From the NCBI RefSeq assembly GCF_000203815.1, contig NW_004457639.1:1488001-1552000 (forward strand): a stretch of DNA of 64,000 nt. The letters run 5' to 3'. Below the pieces are notes generated by a model. It worked only from the letters and a program-made list of their open reading frames with translations, ran no database searches and had not been told where the DNA came from. Each line of letters opens with the position of its first letter. The stretch's first letter is position 1. The position numbers and the translations under genes were made by a program. This DNA is from Cavenderia fasciculata (Eukaryota; Evosea; Eumycetozoa; Acytosteliales; Cavenderiaceae). Of this stretch, positions 34,310 through 47,888 are shown piece by piece.

Positions 34310-35226
34310 TTTGATTATCTCTATCTATCTATCTCTATCTTTCTCATCAGAGTAAAAGGAAATAAAAACTGATGAGCGAACTTCAAAAAACAAAAAAAAC
34401 TGCTCTCTCTCTGCACAGCCCACAAATCGACGACGGAGTGTAAAAGGAGGAGTGGCGTGGTGTAACGGAGTGATGATTTTGAACTAACTCTAGTGCAGAG
34501 GTGTAGCTGTGATTGTTTCATTGTTTAAGTTGTATCTTGACTATAGATATGTATAGAAGAGACAGATAATCATACAGATAAAGAGTTTATAACATGGGAA
34601 AAGTTTAATGACTTTTCAAACTTTTGATTTATCATCAACATCATCATTGTGTGGACAAACACTCTCTCGGGAAATAAGAAGAAGAATGAACAGGCAATAG
34701 ATTTCTTTTTTTCACGGGCAAAGAGCAAACATGTGATGGAATAGAATGCAAAGAGAGAGAGGAAAGGGAGGGAACAAGGTGAAGAGAGCCATCTTTCTTT
34801 GTGAACAAGAACCACACTCTCTCCTCTGCTCTCACCCCCCTTTTCATTATCAATTTATTTTAATTTAATTTAAAATTCCTCAACACACAACACAGATCCT
34901 CTTTACTTTCTCTTATTTAACTTTGTTGTTGTTGATCATTTGAAACAAACAAACACATAGATAGATAGATAGATAAAAGAGATAGATATAGAGATAGAGA
35001 TACATAAAGAAGGAATATTTAAAAAAAAGAAAAACAATTTTTGAAATTAAAATTAAATTCAAAAGTAGATAAATAAGGAAAGGAAGAAAGGAAGAAAGGA
35101 TATAGATAGATAGATAGATATCTATTTACTATTTATAATTACACATTCATTCAACATTATAAATAATAAGAATAATAATTTAATAATAATAATATTGTTG
35201 TTGTGATAATATTGTTATTATTACTA
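34310..35226. other. Intergenic and long leader before the zinc transporter
   Basis: No gene is seen in 900 bases. It has a purine-rich GAGAGAGAGGAAAGGGAGGG stretch near 34754-34774, ATAG repeats at 34960-34978 and 35104-35121, and AAT-rich sequence up to the ATG. The minus-strand open frames at 34570-34853 are short and Ser/Leu-rich without support. Confidence 0.5.
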
Positions 35227-36949
35227 ATGGATATTAATATAATGAATAATAATAAAGAACAAGAAGATGAGGACATCAATCAAGGTGATAATGAAAGATT
35301 AGTATTCAATAATAATAATAATAATAATAATAATGGAGATAAAAAGAAAAAGAAACATGGTCATAGTCATGGTAATGACGGTGGACATGGTCATAGTCAT
35401 GGAGGACATAAAGAAAAGAAAGGAGGACATAGTCACTTGCACAATCATCAAGAGGATGAAGATGAACATCATCATCATAATCATAATCATAACCATGACG
35501 ACCATGACGACGATGAAGATGAAGATATTTATAATTCTAGTACAAGTATTGAACATATTGGAGGTGTAGCACATTCACTAGGGTCGTCGTCATTGGATTC
35601 AGACGAGGCAGAGGAAACTCCACTCGATGAGTCCAAATCACTTCAAGAGATTCAGAAAAAGAGGAGAGCGAGATTATCTCTCATGGTGTGTCTCGTATTG
35701 ACTACTATATTCATGATTGGTGAAATTGTTGGTGGATACATTGCAAATTCATTGGCCATCATGACTGATGCTGCTCATCTCTTGACTGATATTGGTGCAA
35801 TGTTTTTAAGGTAAATCGAATTAATTAAATCAATATATATAATATAGAATATATTTTAACTCTATCTATTTAATTTTAGTTTATTTGCAATGTGGATATC
35901 ATCACAACCACCAACATCAAAATTATCATTTGGATTTCATAGAGCTGAAATCTTGGGAGCACTGGTCAGTGTGTTAATGATTTGGGCATTGACTGGAGTA
36001 TTGATGTACGAAGCTATTCAACGTATTCTTCATCCACCCGATGTAGTCGATGGAAAGATTATGTTTATCATTGCGACTTGTGGACTTGCTATCAATGTCA
36101 TTGATGCTCTTATCCTTCACTTTGGTGCTGGGGGTCATGGTCACAGTCACGGTGGCATTAATCATGGACATAGTCATGGTGGCGGTGGTGGACATAACCA
36201 CGGAGATGCATCTAAAAAGAAAAAGAAACATGGTCATTCACATAGTAGTCATGGTCATGGTCATGAAATTGAAGAAATTGATATTGAAAAAGGTCTAACT
36301 ATTAATAGTAGAACAGGTGCACCAAGTATGTAATAATAATAATACTAGTATTATAACAAACTCTTATCCTTTTATTAATTTACTTTTATTTTTTTACTAT
36401 TTAGAAAAAGAATCAAAAATTAAAATGGATATTAATGTATATTCAACATATATTCATGTAATTGGAGATTGTTTCCAATCGATTGGTGTAATGATAGCAG
36501 CAGCTATTATTTGGATCAAACCACATTGGAAAATAGCTGATCCCATTACCACCTTTATCTTTTCTATCATTGTACTCTTTACCACTATTAGATTACTGAG
36601 ACAGAGTTTGGGAGTGTTGATGGAGGGTGTACCTGCCGACATTAGCGTAGCCGAGGTACAACACGATCTCGAGGCGTTGGAGGGTGTCTTTGAAGTACAC
36701 GATCTTCACATTTGGTCCATCACCCTTGGCAAACCAGCCCTCTCTGTTCACTTGACCGTCGGTCTTGGTGTTGTCGGTGACGATGTTCTCAAATCAGCCA
36801 ACCGACTCTTAAAACAAGAACATAATATCGATCATACAACCATTCAAATAGAAATACAAGATAGAGCTACCGATCTATGTCGTGATCCATGTGCTCCAAC
36901 TCCAAAAAAAGCATTAACAAATCTTCAACAAAGAATTTTAAATAAATAA
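35227..36949 (+). CDS. CDF-family zinc transporter (ZnT-like)
   Basis: Three exons (35227-35810, 35880-36325, 36405-36949) splice to 524 residues. It is a cation diffusion facilitator that moves Zn2+ out of the cytosol into organelles or out of the cell. The N-terminus is very His/Asp-rich (HGHSHG, HHHHNHNHNH). Six membrane helices follow: MVCLVLTTIFMIGEIVGG starts helix 1, HLLTD in helix 2 gives the HxxxD zinc site, and helix 5 has HVIGD giving the second HxxxD. The loop between helices 4 and 5 is a second His-rich block (GHGHSHGG), as in vacuolar ZnT proteins. The C-terminal cytoplasmic domain includes LHIWSITLGKPALSVHL. Start at 35227; an Asn run follows soon after. Confidence 0.93.
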
Positions 36950-37553
36950 ATAAATAAACTCTCTAGAGTTAGTTTAGATTAAATTAGGTAGGTAGTTGGT
37001 AATTTGAAAGGATATTAAAAAGGGTAAAAAAAAAAAAGGAAATGGACACCAATCAGTGAAAACTTCTCACATTTTGAGTAAACCACCAACTTGATTCTCA
37101 ACCAAAGTGTGAAAAGATTCGTTCATCTCTCTCTGTGAATAGTTTCATAACGAGCGTTTGAAACAAACACTTTTAAACTCTCCTATTGGTCATAAATTTA
37201 AAGGAATTTCACAATCAGAGTCTGCTCAACTCCTACTCTAGTTTAACAACGCACAATGACAGGTCAATCTATACACATCACATCACAATCGATAGATTCA
37301 TTCTCTTTTCTCCCCACAACCAATTCACACTGTGAACCAATCATTGTCTGCTCAACTACTTCAAACTTTCGATGAAGTCACAAACAACAACCACTTTGAC
37401 AGATATAACAAAAGAGACGTAAATCTGCTAATATTACATAACAAAAATGATCTCATTCATATATAGTTTGTTATAAATAAGTATTCGGTTGCTACTTTAT
37501 TTACATTAACCCAACATACAACAACAAACAATCAAAATTACATTTTTTAAAAA
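36950..37553. other. Intergenic, no gene seen
   Basis: Spacer between the zinc transporter and the P450. It is modestly less A+T-rich around 37050-37400 but has no open frame or structured element I can support. TATATATAGTTT-like sequence near 37460 could be promoter. Confidence 0.45.
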
Positions 37554-39369
37554 ATGATATACTTTATTTTATTTATATTTGCTTTATACCTTTTATTATC
37601 TTTTGTAAGTTGTATAAAAGAACATAATAATTATTATAATTTATAATAATGAATTTATACTTTTCTTTGCTTTATTTATTTATTCTTATAGGTTAATAAG
37701 AATTTAATTAAAAAGAATGGATTGAATGGACCATTGGCATTACCATTATTGGGTAATTTACATAATCTTGGAGATTTGCCACATATAGGGTTACAAAGAT
37801 TGGCTCAAAAGTATGGAAATGTTTATAGAATTTGGATGGGTGATTACTTTTCAATTGTTGTTAGTGATCCAAAACTACTTCGAGAAGTATGGGTTAAAAA
37901 CAACTCCAACTTTATCAATCGTCCAAAGACTCCAACATTCAATATCATCTCTAAAAACTTTACAAACTTGGCTGCCTCTGATGAAGAAACATGGTCTATT
38001 GTCCGTCCAATTGTATCTGGTCATTTTACTAAAACAAAATTAAAGAAATCTTCTACCAATCATTTAGTAACCGAACAAACAAATCAATTAATTCAAAAAA
38101 TTCAAGAGTTTTCAAAGTCTGGTGAAATCGTAAGAGAAATCATATAATATATAATATATATATATATAATATATAATATATTATATTAATATTAATTTCT
38201 ATTTCTTTTTTAATTTTGATTTAGTTTATGCCAAGATCATATTGTAAAAAGTATTCAATGAATATTATATTTAATATTTTGTTTAATATGCAAATTCCAT
38301 ATGACGAGAGTACAGGCGAAGGAACACTTGGTAGATTAATTGTACCAATTGAAAAAATATTTAAAAGATTGGCATCTGCAAACCCAGTGGATTTTGTTGA
38401 TCTCTTGGTACCCTTTTATTTTGCCTATGTCTCTTTATTTGGTACCGAGGTTGATGAATTGGTTAAATTCACTGAAGTTATTTATCAAGATCATTTAGAT
38501 AAATTAGATCCTCAAAAGTATGTACTTACTCTATTTATTTAATCAAATTGAATAATAATAATAATAACTTATTGACCAACTCTTTTTTTCTTTCGTAGTC
38601 CAAAAGATTTATTAGATACATTATTAGTTGACTTGTCAACAAAACAAAAATATAAATCACAAATTTGTATTATTTGCATTGACTTTATCTTGGCTGGAAC
38701 GGATACATCAGCCTCGTCGATTGAATGGTTTATGTTATTTATGGCCAACAATCCAACTATTCAACAAAAGGTATTCAATGAATTGGAATCTGTTATTGGT
38801 CAAGGAAACAAAGTTGTTGGTATTGACCATCAAATGCAAACTCCATACCTCAATGCTGTCATCAAGGAAGTACTTCGTATCAAGCCAATTGCTCCCATGG
38901 GATTACCTCGAATTGCAAAAGAATCAATTCAAATTGATGATTTATTTATTCCAAAAGGTGTATGTAAAATAGATATATAGATAAAGATATCTTTATATTA
39001 AATCAATATCAGTATCTAATCAATTCAATTCAATTCAATTCATTTTAATTTATTTTAATTTTTTAGACACAATTAATTCAAAATATTTATTCATTACATC
39101 ATGATGAAAGTTATTGGGGTAATCCATCAACGTTTATGCCAGAGAGATTCTTGGATCAGAATCATACAGAATATTATATTCCATTTTCACTTGGTGCTCG
39201 TAATTGTGTTGGAAAGGATCTTGCAAATACATCAATATTTTCAGCATGTGCCAACCTAATATCAAACTTTAAATTCTCAAGCTCCAATGGTCAACCTATT
39301 GATGATACCGATGTATTTGGTCTTACCATTCATCCAAAATTATTTGGTTTAAAAGTTGAACAAAGATAA
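37554..39369 (+). CDS. Cytochrome P450 (CYP508-like)
   Basis: Five exons (37554-37604, 37692-38129, 38225-38517, 38599-38959, 39067-39369) splice to 481 residues. The first exon codes only the membrane anchor (MIYFILFIFALYLLLSF). Then come the Pro-rich hinge GPLALPLLGNL, the I-helix AGTDTSAS near residue 290, the ExxR motif in KEVLRIKP, PERFLDQNH, and the heme loop FSLGARNCVGKDL with its Cys ligand near residue 427. It should be an ER mono-oxygenase. The CYP508 resemblance rests on the dictyostelid motif set and is not certain. The intron after SGEI is at the same place as in the second P450 (61806-63539). Confidence 0.92.
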
Positions 39370-39570
39370 ATCGATTTGTAAATAACATTTATATGCTTTA
39401 TTCTTTTATAATGTTATTACACTATAATAACAATACTCTATTTATTATTCTAAAAATATATATATTTGTTTCAATTATCAACTATGGATAAATAAATTAA
39501 AATTTATGTTGCTATTATGAATTCTAAATCATATTTTGATGATGACAACCACATTGATTATTAATAAAGA

Positions 39571-40065
39571 TTAATTATATTCCCATTGCTTATTATTTCT
39601 ATCCCACTTATTTTTCTTGATTCTCTTTTCCTTTTTTTGCTGCTTGTATTTCTTTGGATGTCTTTCCTCTACCTCTGCTTCATTTTCATCTACTTTATCC
39701 TTTTTTTCATCATCTTCATCTTCTTCATCTTCCTTTTCCTCTAGATCCTTCTTATAAATGGTTTGAAACATGTCATCAACGATTGGATAGAATGACTTTG
39801 GAATAAAGTATTTATGATTTGCTTCATCCTTTTCCTTTTCGTCAATGGTAAATGTAATTGGAAGAGTGTATGGCATTCCTTCGGTACTTTGAATAGCACA
39901 TCCAACTATATGACTAAGATTTTGAATGGACACTGGTTGTCCACATTGACATGTACACAATATTCTATTAAATACATTTTTAATAGATATTGGTTCATCC
40001 TTGTTACCGTTAGTAGTAGTGGTAGTAGTAGTAGTAGTATTATTATTGGTATTATTAATAGTCAT
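39571..40065 (-). CDS. Hypothetical protein with Cys motif and basic tail (164 aa)
   Basis: An intronless frame. Layout: an Asn/Thr run (8-18), a compact segment LCTCQCGQPVSIQNLSHIVGC with four Cys and one His that could bind zinc, a middle globular part (PYTLPITFTIDEKEKDEANHKYFIPK), an acidic stretch and a Lys-rich tail (KKYKQQKKEKRIKKNKW) that may target the nucleus or nucleolus. No family recognised. Confidence 0.6.
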   Translation of the reverse strand: MTINNTNNNTTTTTTTTTNGNKDEPISIKNVFNRILCTCQCGQPVSIQNLSHIVGCAIQSTEGMPYTLPITFTIDEKEKDEANHKYFIPKSFYPIVDDMFQTIYKKDLEEKEDEEDEDDEKKDKVDENEAEVEERHPKKYKQQKKEKRIKKNKWDRNNKQWEYN

Positions 40066-41134
40066 AGAGAAAGAAATATAATTGTATATAAATACAATAT
40101 AAAATGTGTTGCAACAAGTAGAAGTAATTACTTGTTTACTATCTATCTACACATGTACCTTTAAATGCTCCTTCATGGGCATTCTCATTCTTAAATATTT
40201 AGGGTATATGATCGACATGATCTACATTATCTACAGTTGTTATAATAATAATAATAATATGATAAACAAGTATGAATGTGTGAACATCATGCGTACTAAT
40301 AAAAAAATAAAATAAAATGTTGTTGTGAAGATCGATAATAATCTTCATTGACAACCTAACAAACCTTTCTTCTGTCTACATATATATATATATATATATA
40401 TACTTTATATTTGTCTCATAATTATGACATAATAGTTATAGGATAGAGTGTAACTAAATCTAATATAACTTATGTGATTCAATCAAATAAGATATTAGTA
40501 TAGCTATACTGACAAAAGATTTACACTAGTTGCAGATTATATATATCTTTGTTTCACACTACTTTTAGCACAATATTATATTCAGCTGACATCAACCCAT
40601 CTTTTGCATCTCATGCCCACATCATGCACGTTGGTGCATATTCAAATCATTTGGTGATCATATATATCTTCAAAGCCACCACGATTTGTCACAACAACCA
40701 TAGAGTTCAGTTTACAAGTTCAGCTCAACTTCTTCCTACCACAGATACACTGACAACACCCGCCATTGGATAAAAAAAGGAAATTTCAGCACGACCATTG
40801 TAAGTTGACAGTCAAAAATGATCATTGGTGTCAGCTGTTTGGTTTAAAAAGATATATTTATAAATCAAATCAACAAACCCCTTTGCTAACCACATGTGTG
40901 CCACTGGCATTGATGGATGGATGGGGATCAATACCTTTAAAAACCATTACAGATTGTAATGGTAATTATTATTATTATTGTTAGTTGTCAACTGTTAACC
41001 CAACAGATAATTTATTAATTGTAAGTTTATATATATATGTGTGTAGTACTCTTATTCAACACCATTATTAATAATCAATATCTTACCTATATTTATATTT
41101 ATATTTATATTAAACTATAGATATTAAAAAAAAA
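40066..41134. other. Intergenic, no gene seen
   Basis: About 1 kb of spacer with a TA run at 40380-40403. The plus-strand frames at 40549-40984 are short, lack family similarity and have unbiased codons, so I leave them out. The end is the leader of the amine oxidase gene. Confidence 0.45.
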
Positions 41135-43387
41135 ATGTCAAATTTGTTAAACATTAATATTGGTGGTAAGGGACGAGGAGAAAATACTACCAATACTACC
41201 AATACTACCAATACTACCAATACTACTACTGCTACTACTACTAGTACAACAAATAATGTAACATCACCACCACAACCAAGTGTAACTAGTGTTGTAAATC
41301 CAATCCTTACTCAATTGTTTAGAGCACCAGGAAGAGTTGCTTCAGCACAACACTTGGAACCACAAGTCTTTTCCATGCGTGGTTACTATGCCAATCGACT
41401 TTTTGGAAAGGAAAAGGCTGTAAAGAAAGCTGCCAAACAAGCTGCCAAGGATGCACTAGCCAAGTTGAATCTCCAGGCTCCACCAAAGGTAAAACCACAA
41501 CATTGTCAAAAGAAGGCATCTGACCTCAACATTGGTGTCATCGGTGCAGGTATGTCTGGTCTCTACACTGGCATGATCCTCGATGAACTTGGAATCAAGT
41601 ATCAAATTCTTGAAAGTAATCCAACCAGAATTGGTGGTAGAATCTACACTTATAAATATTCTGATAAACCGTGGGATTATGTTGATTTTGGTGCTATGAG
41701 GTAAGAAGATGAATGAGATAGAATAAGAATATTCTTACACACAGAGTATTAATACTTTATTTATTTAAATCTTTTTATTATTATTTTTAGATACCCAGAA
41801 ATACCAATTATGGATCGTGTAATTGGAAAACAACATTGGAGTTTGTTTAACAAGTTGAAACAAAAGGGACAAGAGTTAAAGACTGAACCATACCATTTGT
41901 CATCGGACAATAACATTGTCTATTTCAACAACAAGCGAATCTACTCTCAAGATACATTGGACAAGGATCCACTCTTTTTCTCGGACAAGAACAACGGAGG
42001 ACATGGCACAGCAGTACCCGACGTGTTTGCCGAGCAGCCATACTCAGACTGGTTATACTTGGTCTATGATAAATTCGCCAAGGACTTGGAAGAGGACTTT
42101 GACGCTGGTTTCCAAAAGTTGATGGAGGCCGACAAGCATTCGACTCGTAGCTACCTTGGCACGTTCGACGCACCCGAACATCTCCACATCAAGGGTGAGG
42201 TGAGCAAGGGATACCCAGAGTCTGTCATTTCGTGGTGTGAAACGATGGATTCGGCATCTGGTCTCTACGACCAAGCCTTCTCAGAGTCAATCATTGACTA
42301 CTTTGACTTTTCTGGCCAGTCGTGGAAGTGCATTGACGGTGGATCAGTCGCCATGGTCGACGCCATGCTCAAGGTGATCAAGGGACCCGTCTACAAGGGT
42401 AAGCGAGTCACCAGAGTGGCACCCACTGCCGACAAGACACAGTTGACGGTCAAGGTTGCTGGAGACCCAGGCTCCATCACCTACGACCACGTCATCTCGA
42501 CCGTGCCACTCTCCTGTCTCCGAAAGATGGATCTCAAAGAATTGCATCTCTCGCACAAGAAACGTGTTGCCATCCGTACACTCCACTATGACCAATCTTG
42601 CAAGATCGCCGTGCGTTTCGCCAAGAGATGGTGGCAAGACGATGTCGTTATGAAGGGCAAGTCGTTCAAGGGTGGCAAGTCATCCACTGATCTGCCATTG
42701 CGTACCGTCGTCTACCCATCGTACGGTGTCAACGACCCCAATGCCCCCGGTGTGCTCATTGCCTCGTACACATGGGCCCAAGACGCTGCTAGAATCGGTG
42801 CCTTCCTCCCCGACAACAAGGCACAGTTGATCGACCTCGTTTTTGCCAACTTGGCCGAGATCCACAACCTCACCGAGGAGTTCCTCGTCTCTCAGCTCGG
42901 TGGCATGTCCAAAGACCAAGCTGTTCAGGCATGGGACTGGTACGATGACGGCGACAGCATGGGTGCCTTTGCCCTTTACGGCCCAGGCCAGTTCTCATCG
43001 CTCTTTCCCTCGCTTGTCAAGCCCGAGGCTAACGGACTGTTCCATCTCAGTGGTGAGGGTGCCTCTGTCCACCACGGTTGGGTTATTGGTAGTCTCAGCT
43101 CGGCATACCGTGCCGTTGACCAAATCCTCGAACACAACGGTCTCTCTGACAAACGTATCGAGTTGCGTGAAAAGTGGGGCACCATCGAAGAGGCTGATCA
43201 TCCCGATGGAAACGTTCCACAACCCGAGCAAGCCCCAGGTCTCCGTGCCTTTAGTATTGCCCAACACCCAGACCAACTCTCTGTCAATGCATCCGGTCTC
43301 TCTCAACCACTTTCCAAGATTCATCCACTTGGTTTCCTTCCACTTGGTCCAAGACATGCTTCTTCAGTTGGTGGTTTCCTTTATTAA
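41135..43387 (+). CDS. Flavin-containing amine oxidase
   Basis: Two exons (41135-41700, 41791-43387) splice to 720 residues. The N-terminal 100 residues are a Thr/Asn repeat and a basic Ala/Lys segment (KKAAKQAAKDALAKL), possibly an organelle address. The FAD-binding Rossmann unit is GVIGAGMSG near residue 133 followed by LESNPTRIGGRIYTY. A late motif GEGASVHHGWVIGSLSSAYRA near residue 640 is the FAD-contacting end typical of monoamine, polyamine and L-amino-acid oxidases. Substrate cannot be chosen from sequence. Exon 2 uses many C/G-ending codons, unlike most neighbours, which suggests high expression. Confidence 0.92.
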
Positions 43388-43607
43388 ATTGATCAATCAA
43401 TTACAACAAACAAAGATATAAATATCTTCTCTACTTTTCAATAAAAAGATAAGATATCTTGATTCAAAGATAGATATTTATGATATTTATATATATCAAC
43501 TTACAAACACACCCGATAACAATATCCTAGGTCCAAGGTTCCATTATTGTTACCAAACCATTCTAGAGTTTAAACAACAAAGAGATAGAGACAGATAAAG
43601 AAGAGAT

Positions 43608-46600
43608 ATGATGAAAATAACTCTTGTACTTTTAATTTTCTTTCTCTTCAAGAGTGTGGTAGTATTATCACAAGATTTCCCACCTTCAGAACGTAAGTTG
43701 ATAATATTATAGTAAACAAAATAATCTGAAAGAAGTACTAATTTAAATATTTTTATGTTGTGTTTGTGTGATGATCATTTAAAAATTTTCATTATTGTTT
43801 TGTTCATTCTCTAATGTTTCATTTTACATTACATTAAAGTTACATCAATTCAATGGATACTTATTCAATATGGTATTAATATACCCCAAGATACAACATC
43901 GATATGTAATTCACCGGGAGGACAGGTAACATGTACTGCTGGTACCCCTAGACATGTTAAAACAATGTATGTTTGTTAATAATTAATGTGAAAGAGAAAG
44001 AGTACTAATCACTCTTGACACTTTCATCTATTAAATTTAATAGTAATTTAGCACCTAGTAGTACTGTATCATTGGGATTGCCACCAACTATTACTCAATT
44101 TGATTTCCCAGAGATTACAGATCTAACCATTAAACCATATGGATATTATGGTGATTCATCAAAGAATATATTAAATTTTATTAAAAATGGCTTACCAAAA
44201 TTAAAGACTTTAACGTAATGATAAACATGATGACAATCATTGATTAATTGATTGATTGATTGATTGGTTTCACTAACCTTGTTCTCTCTCTCTCTCCATC
44301 TATCTCTTATAATTTTAGTATTCGATCAGATTCATCAGTTGCTACTATACCAACAAATATATTTGATGGTTTACCAAGGTTGATCAAGGTTGAATTTGAA
44401 AGTCTTACACCTCAAACCATTTCACCCTTTTTCACTGGATCACAATCCTTGGAAATAATGTCAATATCGTCAACGACTCTACACTCATTTGTATTGGACC
44501 AAAACACATCGCAGTATCCAAAATTGTCGGTATTGACATTTAATCAATTGAGACCAACAGTAGAATTGACTTGGAATTTGTCAAATCAGTCTTTTCCACA
44601 ATTAAAAGAGTTTACTCTCACTACGATAGGATTATTATCACAAAAGGTGAACCTTTATATTGGTAATATTCCACAGCTTAAAAAAATGTAAGTCAACCAT
44701 TACAGAGAAAACATAAAAAATGCCTTCACACTAATATTAATATTATTTATTTAAATGTCTATAGAGTTGTATCATCGTCTCTTCGACCAATTAGTGTGTT
44801 TGTGAACGCAACTGAAAATATTTCATCTCTGTATGTGGAATATATTTTGCTACAATTTATTATATTATGCTTTATTAACTTTTTATCTACTTGTTTTTAG
44901 TACTTTATCAGGAGAAGAAACAACTATTTCACCTTCATTAAATGGATTTAAAAATTTAACTTATTTGTATGATAATCAAATCAAAAAAAAAAGAGATAGA
45001 AAATATATATACATATATTTATTAACAACTCCTTTTATTGTGAATTCAATATATATATATATAGGTATTATTCACTCTATCCAAATACTACACTTCAACT
45101 TGATGAATATCCAGACTCATTAAATTATTTGGGATTGTCTCAATCTCAACTGACACAATTTCCAAATCTCCCAATTAAAAATCTCCTTGAAATTAACATT
45201 CCAAATAGTGCGCTTCAAGGTGAAATTCCATGGAACCAATTCCAAGGTGCAAATAATTTCTATTTGGTAGTAAATGGTAATCCTGGACTCGTAACACAGG
45301 TTCCTTTATCATTTTGTAACAACAGATTAAATATCCTTGGATGCACTGGTATAACCGTTCTTCCAGAATGTTTTCTTTGTTATACAAAAAATACTAATCT
45401 CATTTCAACAGATATTGTTCCAGCTGCTGGTTTTAATTGCAGTATGTAAAATAACAATTCATTCTCACTTTTTAAAGGATTTATTTTCTAACCTATTATT
45501 TTTTTAAAGATATTACTTTTAATTCAAAATTTATTTATACTCAACTTGGACAAGCCTTTATCAATGGTACAAATATTGGAGTCGGTAACGTTTATTCAGG
45601 CCCTGCAAACAGATTTCATCTTGGTGTTGTAGTACCAAACAAATATTTAAAGTAAAATCAATCATCACGAGGAAACATATCTATTACTAGATTATTAATT
45701 TAATATTTTGTTTATTTATTAGGTTAACAGATTCTCTTCCTCAAAGTGGACCACCAACTGATATAACTTTAAAGATTGATACTAATTACCCAGAGTATGA
45801 TACTGTTTTCACCCTACTCGAGGTTGGTATATTGATGACTGGTGTATCCATTCGACAAAAGCCAACAGGGATTATTCAATTTTCTGGTTATGTTGATAGT
45901 GCCAACAATTACCTCGGACACACCGTCAAGCTAAATGACACTATTGACTGTACCCTTACTGCACCCATTCTTTCTAAAACCATTTTAACTTGCAATACAA
46001 CCTATCCATTCAAAAAGGGTGACACTGTGAAATACTTTATTTCAAATTCTTATGTCAATGTAACCAAATTTGTTCCCATTGAAGGTAAATATTAATATTA
46101 ACAATAACAAAACCAAGATAACAAATTATTAAATTATTAATTATTTTATTTTAGAACTATATCCTCACAGTCTTGCTATGATGTATTTGGATCAACCAGT
46201 CAAAGTTGGCTCCAATTACCTCTTCTCAGGAAGTTTTGGAACGACTTCATTTAATCAAGTCAAGGTTTATATCAATGGTAATTCATCCTTGTGTACTGTA
46301 ACAAACTATCTATCGACTCAAATAGCTTGCGCTCAAACCGATATTTATTCTGGTGGAAGAACAAATTTTACAATCACTGTAGATGGATTCCCAGCCACCA
46401 TTATACAAGAAATCGTCTCACAACAAATGGATTGTACAGATACCAACAAATGTGGTACTCATGGATCATGTAATGAAAATGGAAATTGTGTATGTGATAT
46501 TGGTTATTATTCTGAAAATTGTACTGTTGGTATGTATATAAAAATACAAAATGGTTTATTGATTTAAAATATTAATATTTTTTATGTTGACACAGGATAT

Positions 46601-47839
46601 CCTATTTTAAAGTCAAGTGAATATGATTTAAATAATAGAAGTTTGATTAATATTCATGGTGATTTTGGTCCATATGGCCAATTGGAGGTTTCAATTACAC
46701 TTAATAATACATTGAATTGTTCGGTCACATCAAAATCACAAACAGAAATCAATTGTACATTGGCAACAGAACCAAGTGATGGTTTGGCATCGGTTCAATT
46801 AACTGTTGATAAATCAACAAACGCCAACAGAAATAATTATATTTATTTCAGACCACCACAATCACCAGACTCTCAATCATGTCCCAATAATTGTTTTGGT
46901 CATGGAAGATGTATGAATGGTAAATGTCAATGTGATATTGGATACAATCCAATTGATAATTGTCTCACCAAAGAAAGTAATCACACCAACACACCAAATA
47001 CAACATCACCAACAACATCATTTAATGTTGATGGAATCGATTTCCAATTTGAAATGGTTGCCATACACGAACTCGATAGTGATGATAACATTATCAAAGA
47101 AGTATTAACCAACCAATGGAATTCAACAATTATCAATGACACTCAAACACAAACAACAACGGTCAACTATCAACTCAACAACCGTATGACAACATCACAA
47201 GTAATAGCCACAATATCATTCTCATCACAAGCAAGAGACATTCAATTTGGAAACCAACAACTTTCCATCACAGCCAACTCTATTAAATTGTCAGTCAACA
47301 TCAGCGATTGGACATACGACTCATTTTTATCAACACTCCGAGTTGTATTTAAAACAACAATCAACAATGATCAATCAATTGAATATGATTGTCAAGATGT
47401 CAATATCGATACATTGACGTATGACCAACTCTCAAACAACATTCAATATCTCAGAGTTGTCAAAGATAATATTCAATTCACAGGTCGATTTGTTGATTAT
47501 GTATTATCAGATGGTAGACCAACATTTTCAAAAACATCACTCATCAACAGAACCACCAACACAGGAGATGATAGTCAATCTATTATTTTGATTGGGATCA
47601 GTACACCACAATGTACTCAATGTATATTGGATCCTGATTTCGCACCATTACTAATTGACAAGAGCAAGAGTGATGAATGCTCGGACAATAATAATAATTG
47701 GAGAATCATTGTTGGTGCTGTCGTTGGAGTAGTTGGTGCTGTTGCCATCATTACTGCTTCTGTCTTGTTGGTTAAAAAGAAGATTAAAACTAAAAATTAT
47801 AATAGAGACATGAAAGCTAAATTAGAAAGATTTAATTAA
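43608..47839 (+). CDS. LRR/EGF/IPT-type cell-surface receptor (ComC-like)
   Basis: Eleven exons (43608-43692, 43840-43966, 44044-44214, 44319-44687, 44765-44830, 44901-44966, 45065-45441, 45510-45651, 45723-46084, 46155-46529, 46596-47839) keep frame and give 1127 residues. A signal peptide (MMKITLVLLIFFLF) leads to about 400 residues of irregular leucine-rich repeats. IPT/TIG-like beta domains follow. There are two EGF modules: CGTHGSCNENGNCVCDIGY, and CFGHGRCMNGKCQCDIGY. A further beta domain precedes one membrane helix (IIVGAVVGVVGAVAIITASVLLV, split by Gly) and a short basic tail. This is the layout of dictyostelid adhesion or signalling proteins such as ComC. Role in cell-cell contact is inferred. 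Many small exons are unusual for this genome. Confidence 0.85.
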
Positions 47840-47888
47840 ATAAATAAATATTATTATTATTATTGTTAATTATATCTATCTGTGTATT

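Noticed and set aside
40549-40984. Two adjacent plus-strand frames in the spacer before the amine oxidase
   Set aside because: Short, unconserved-looking, with no splice that joins them into a convincing product.
42344-43357. Several minus- and plus-strand frames overlapping the amine oxidase
   Set aside because: They are shadows of a gene with G/C-ending codons; no motifs in the alternative frames.
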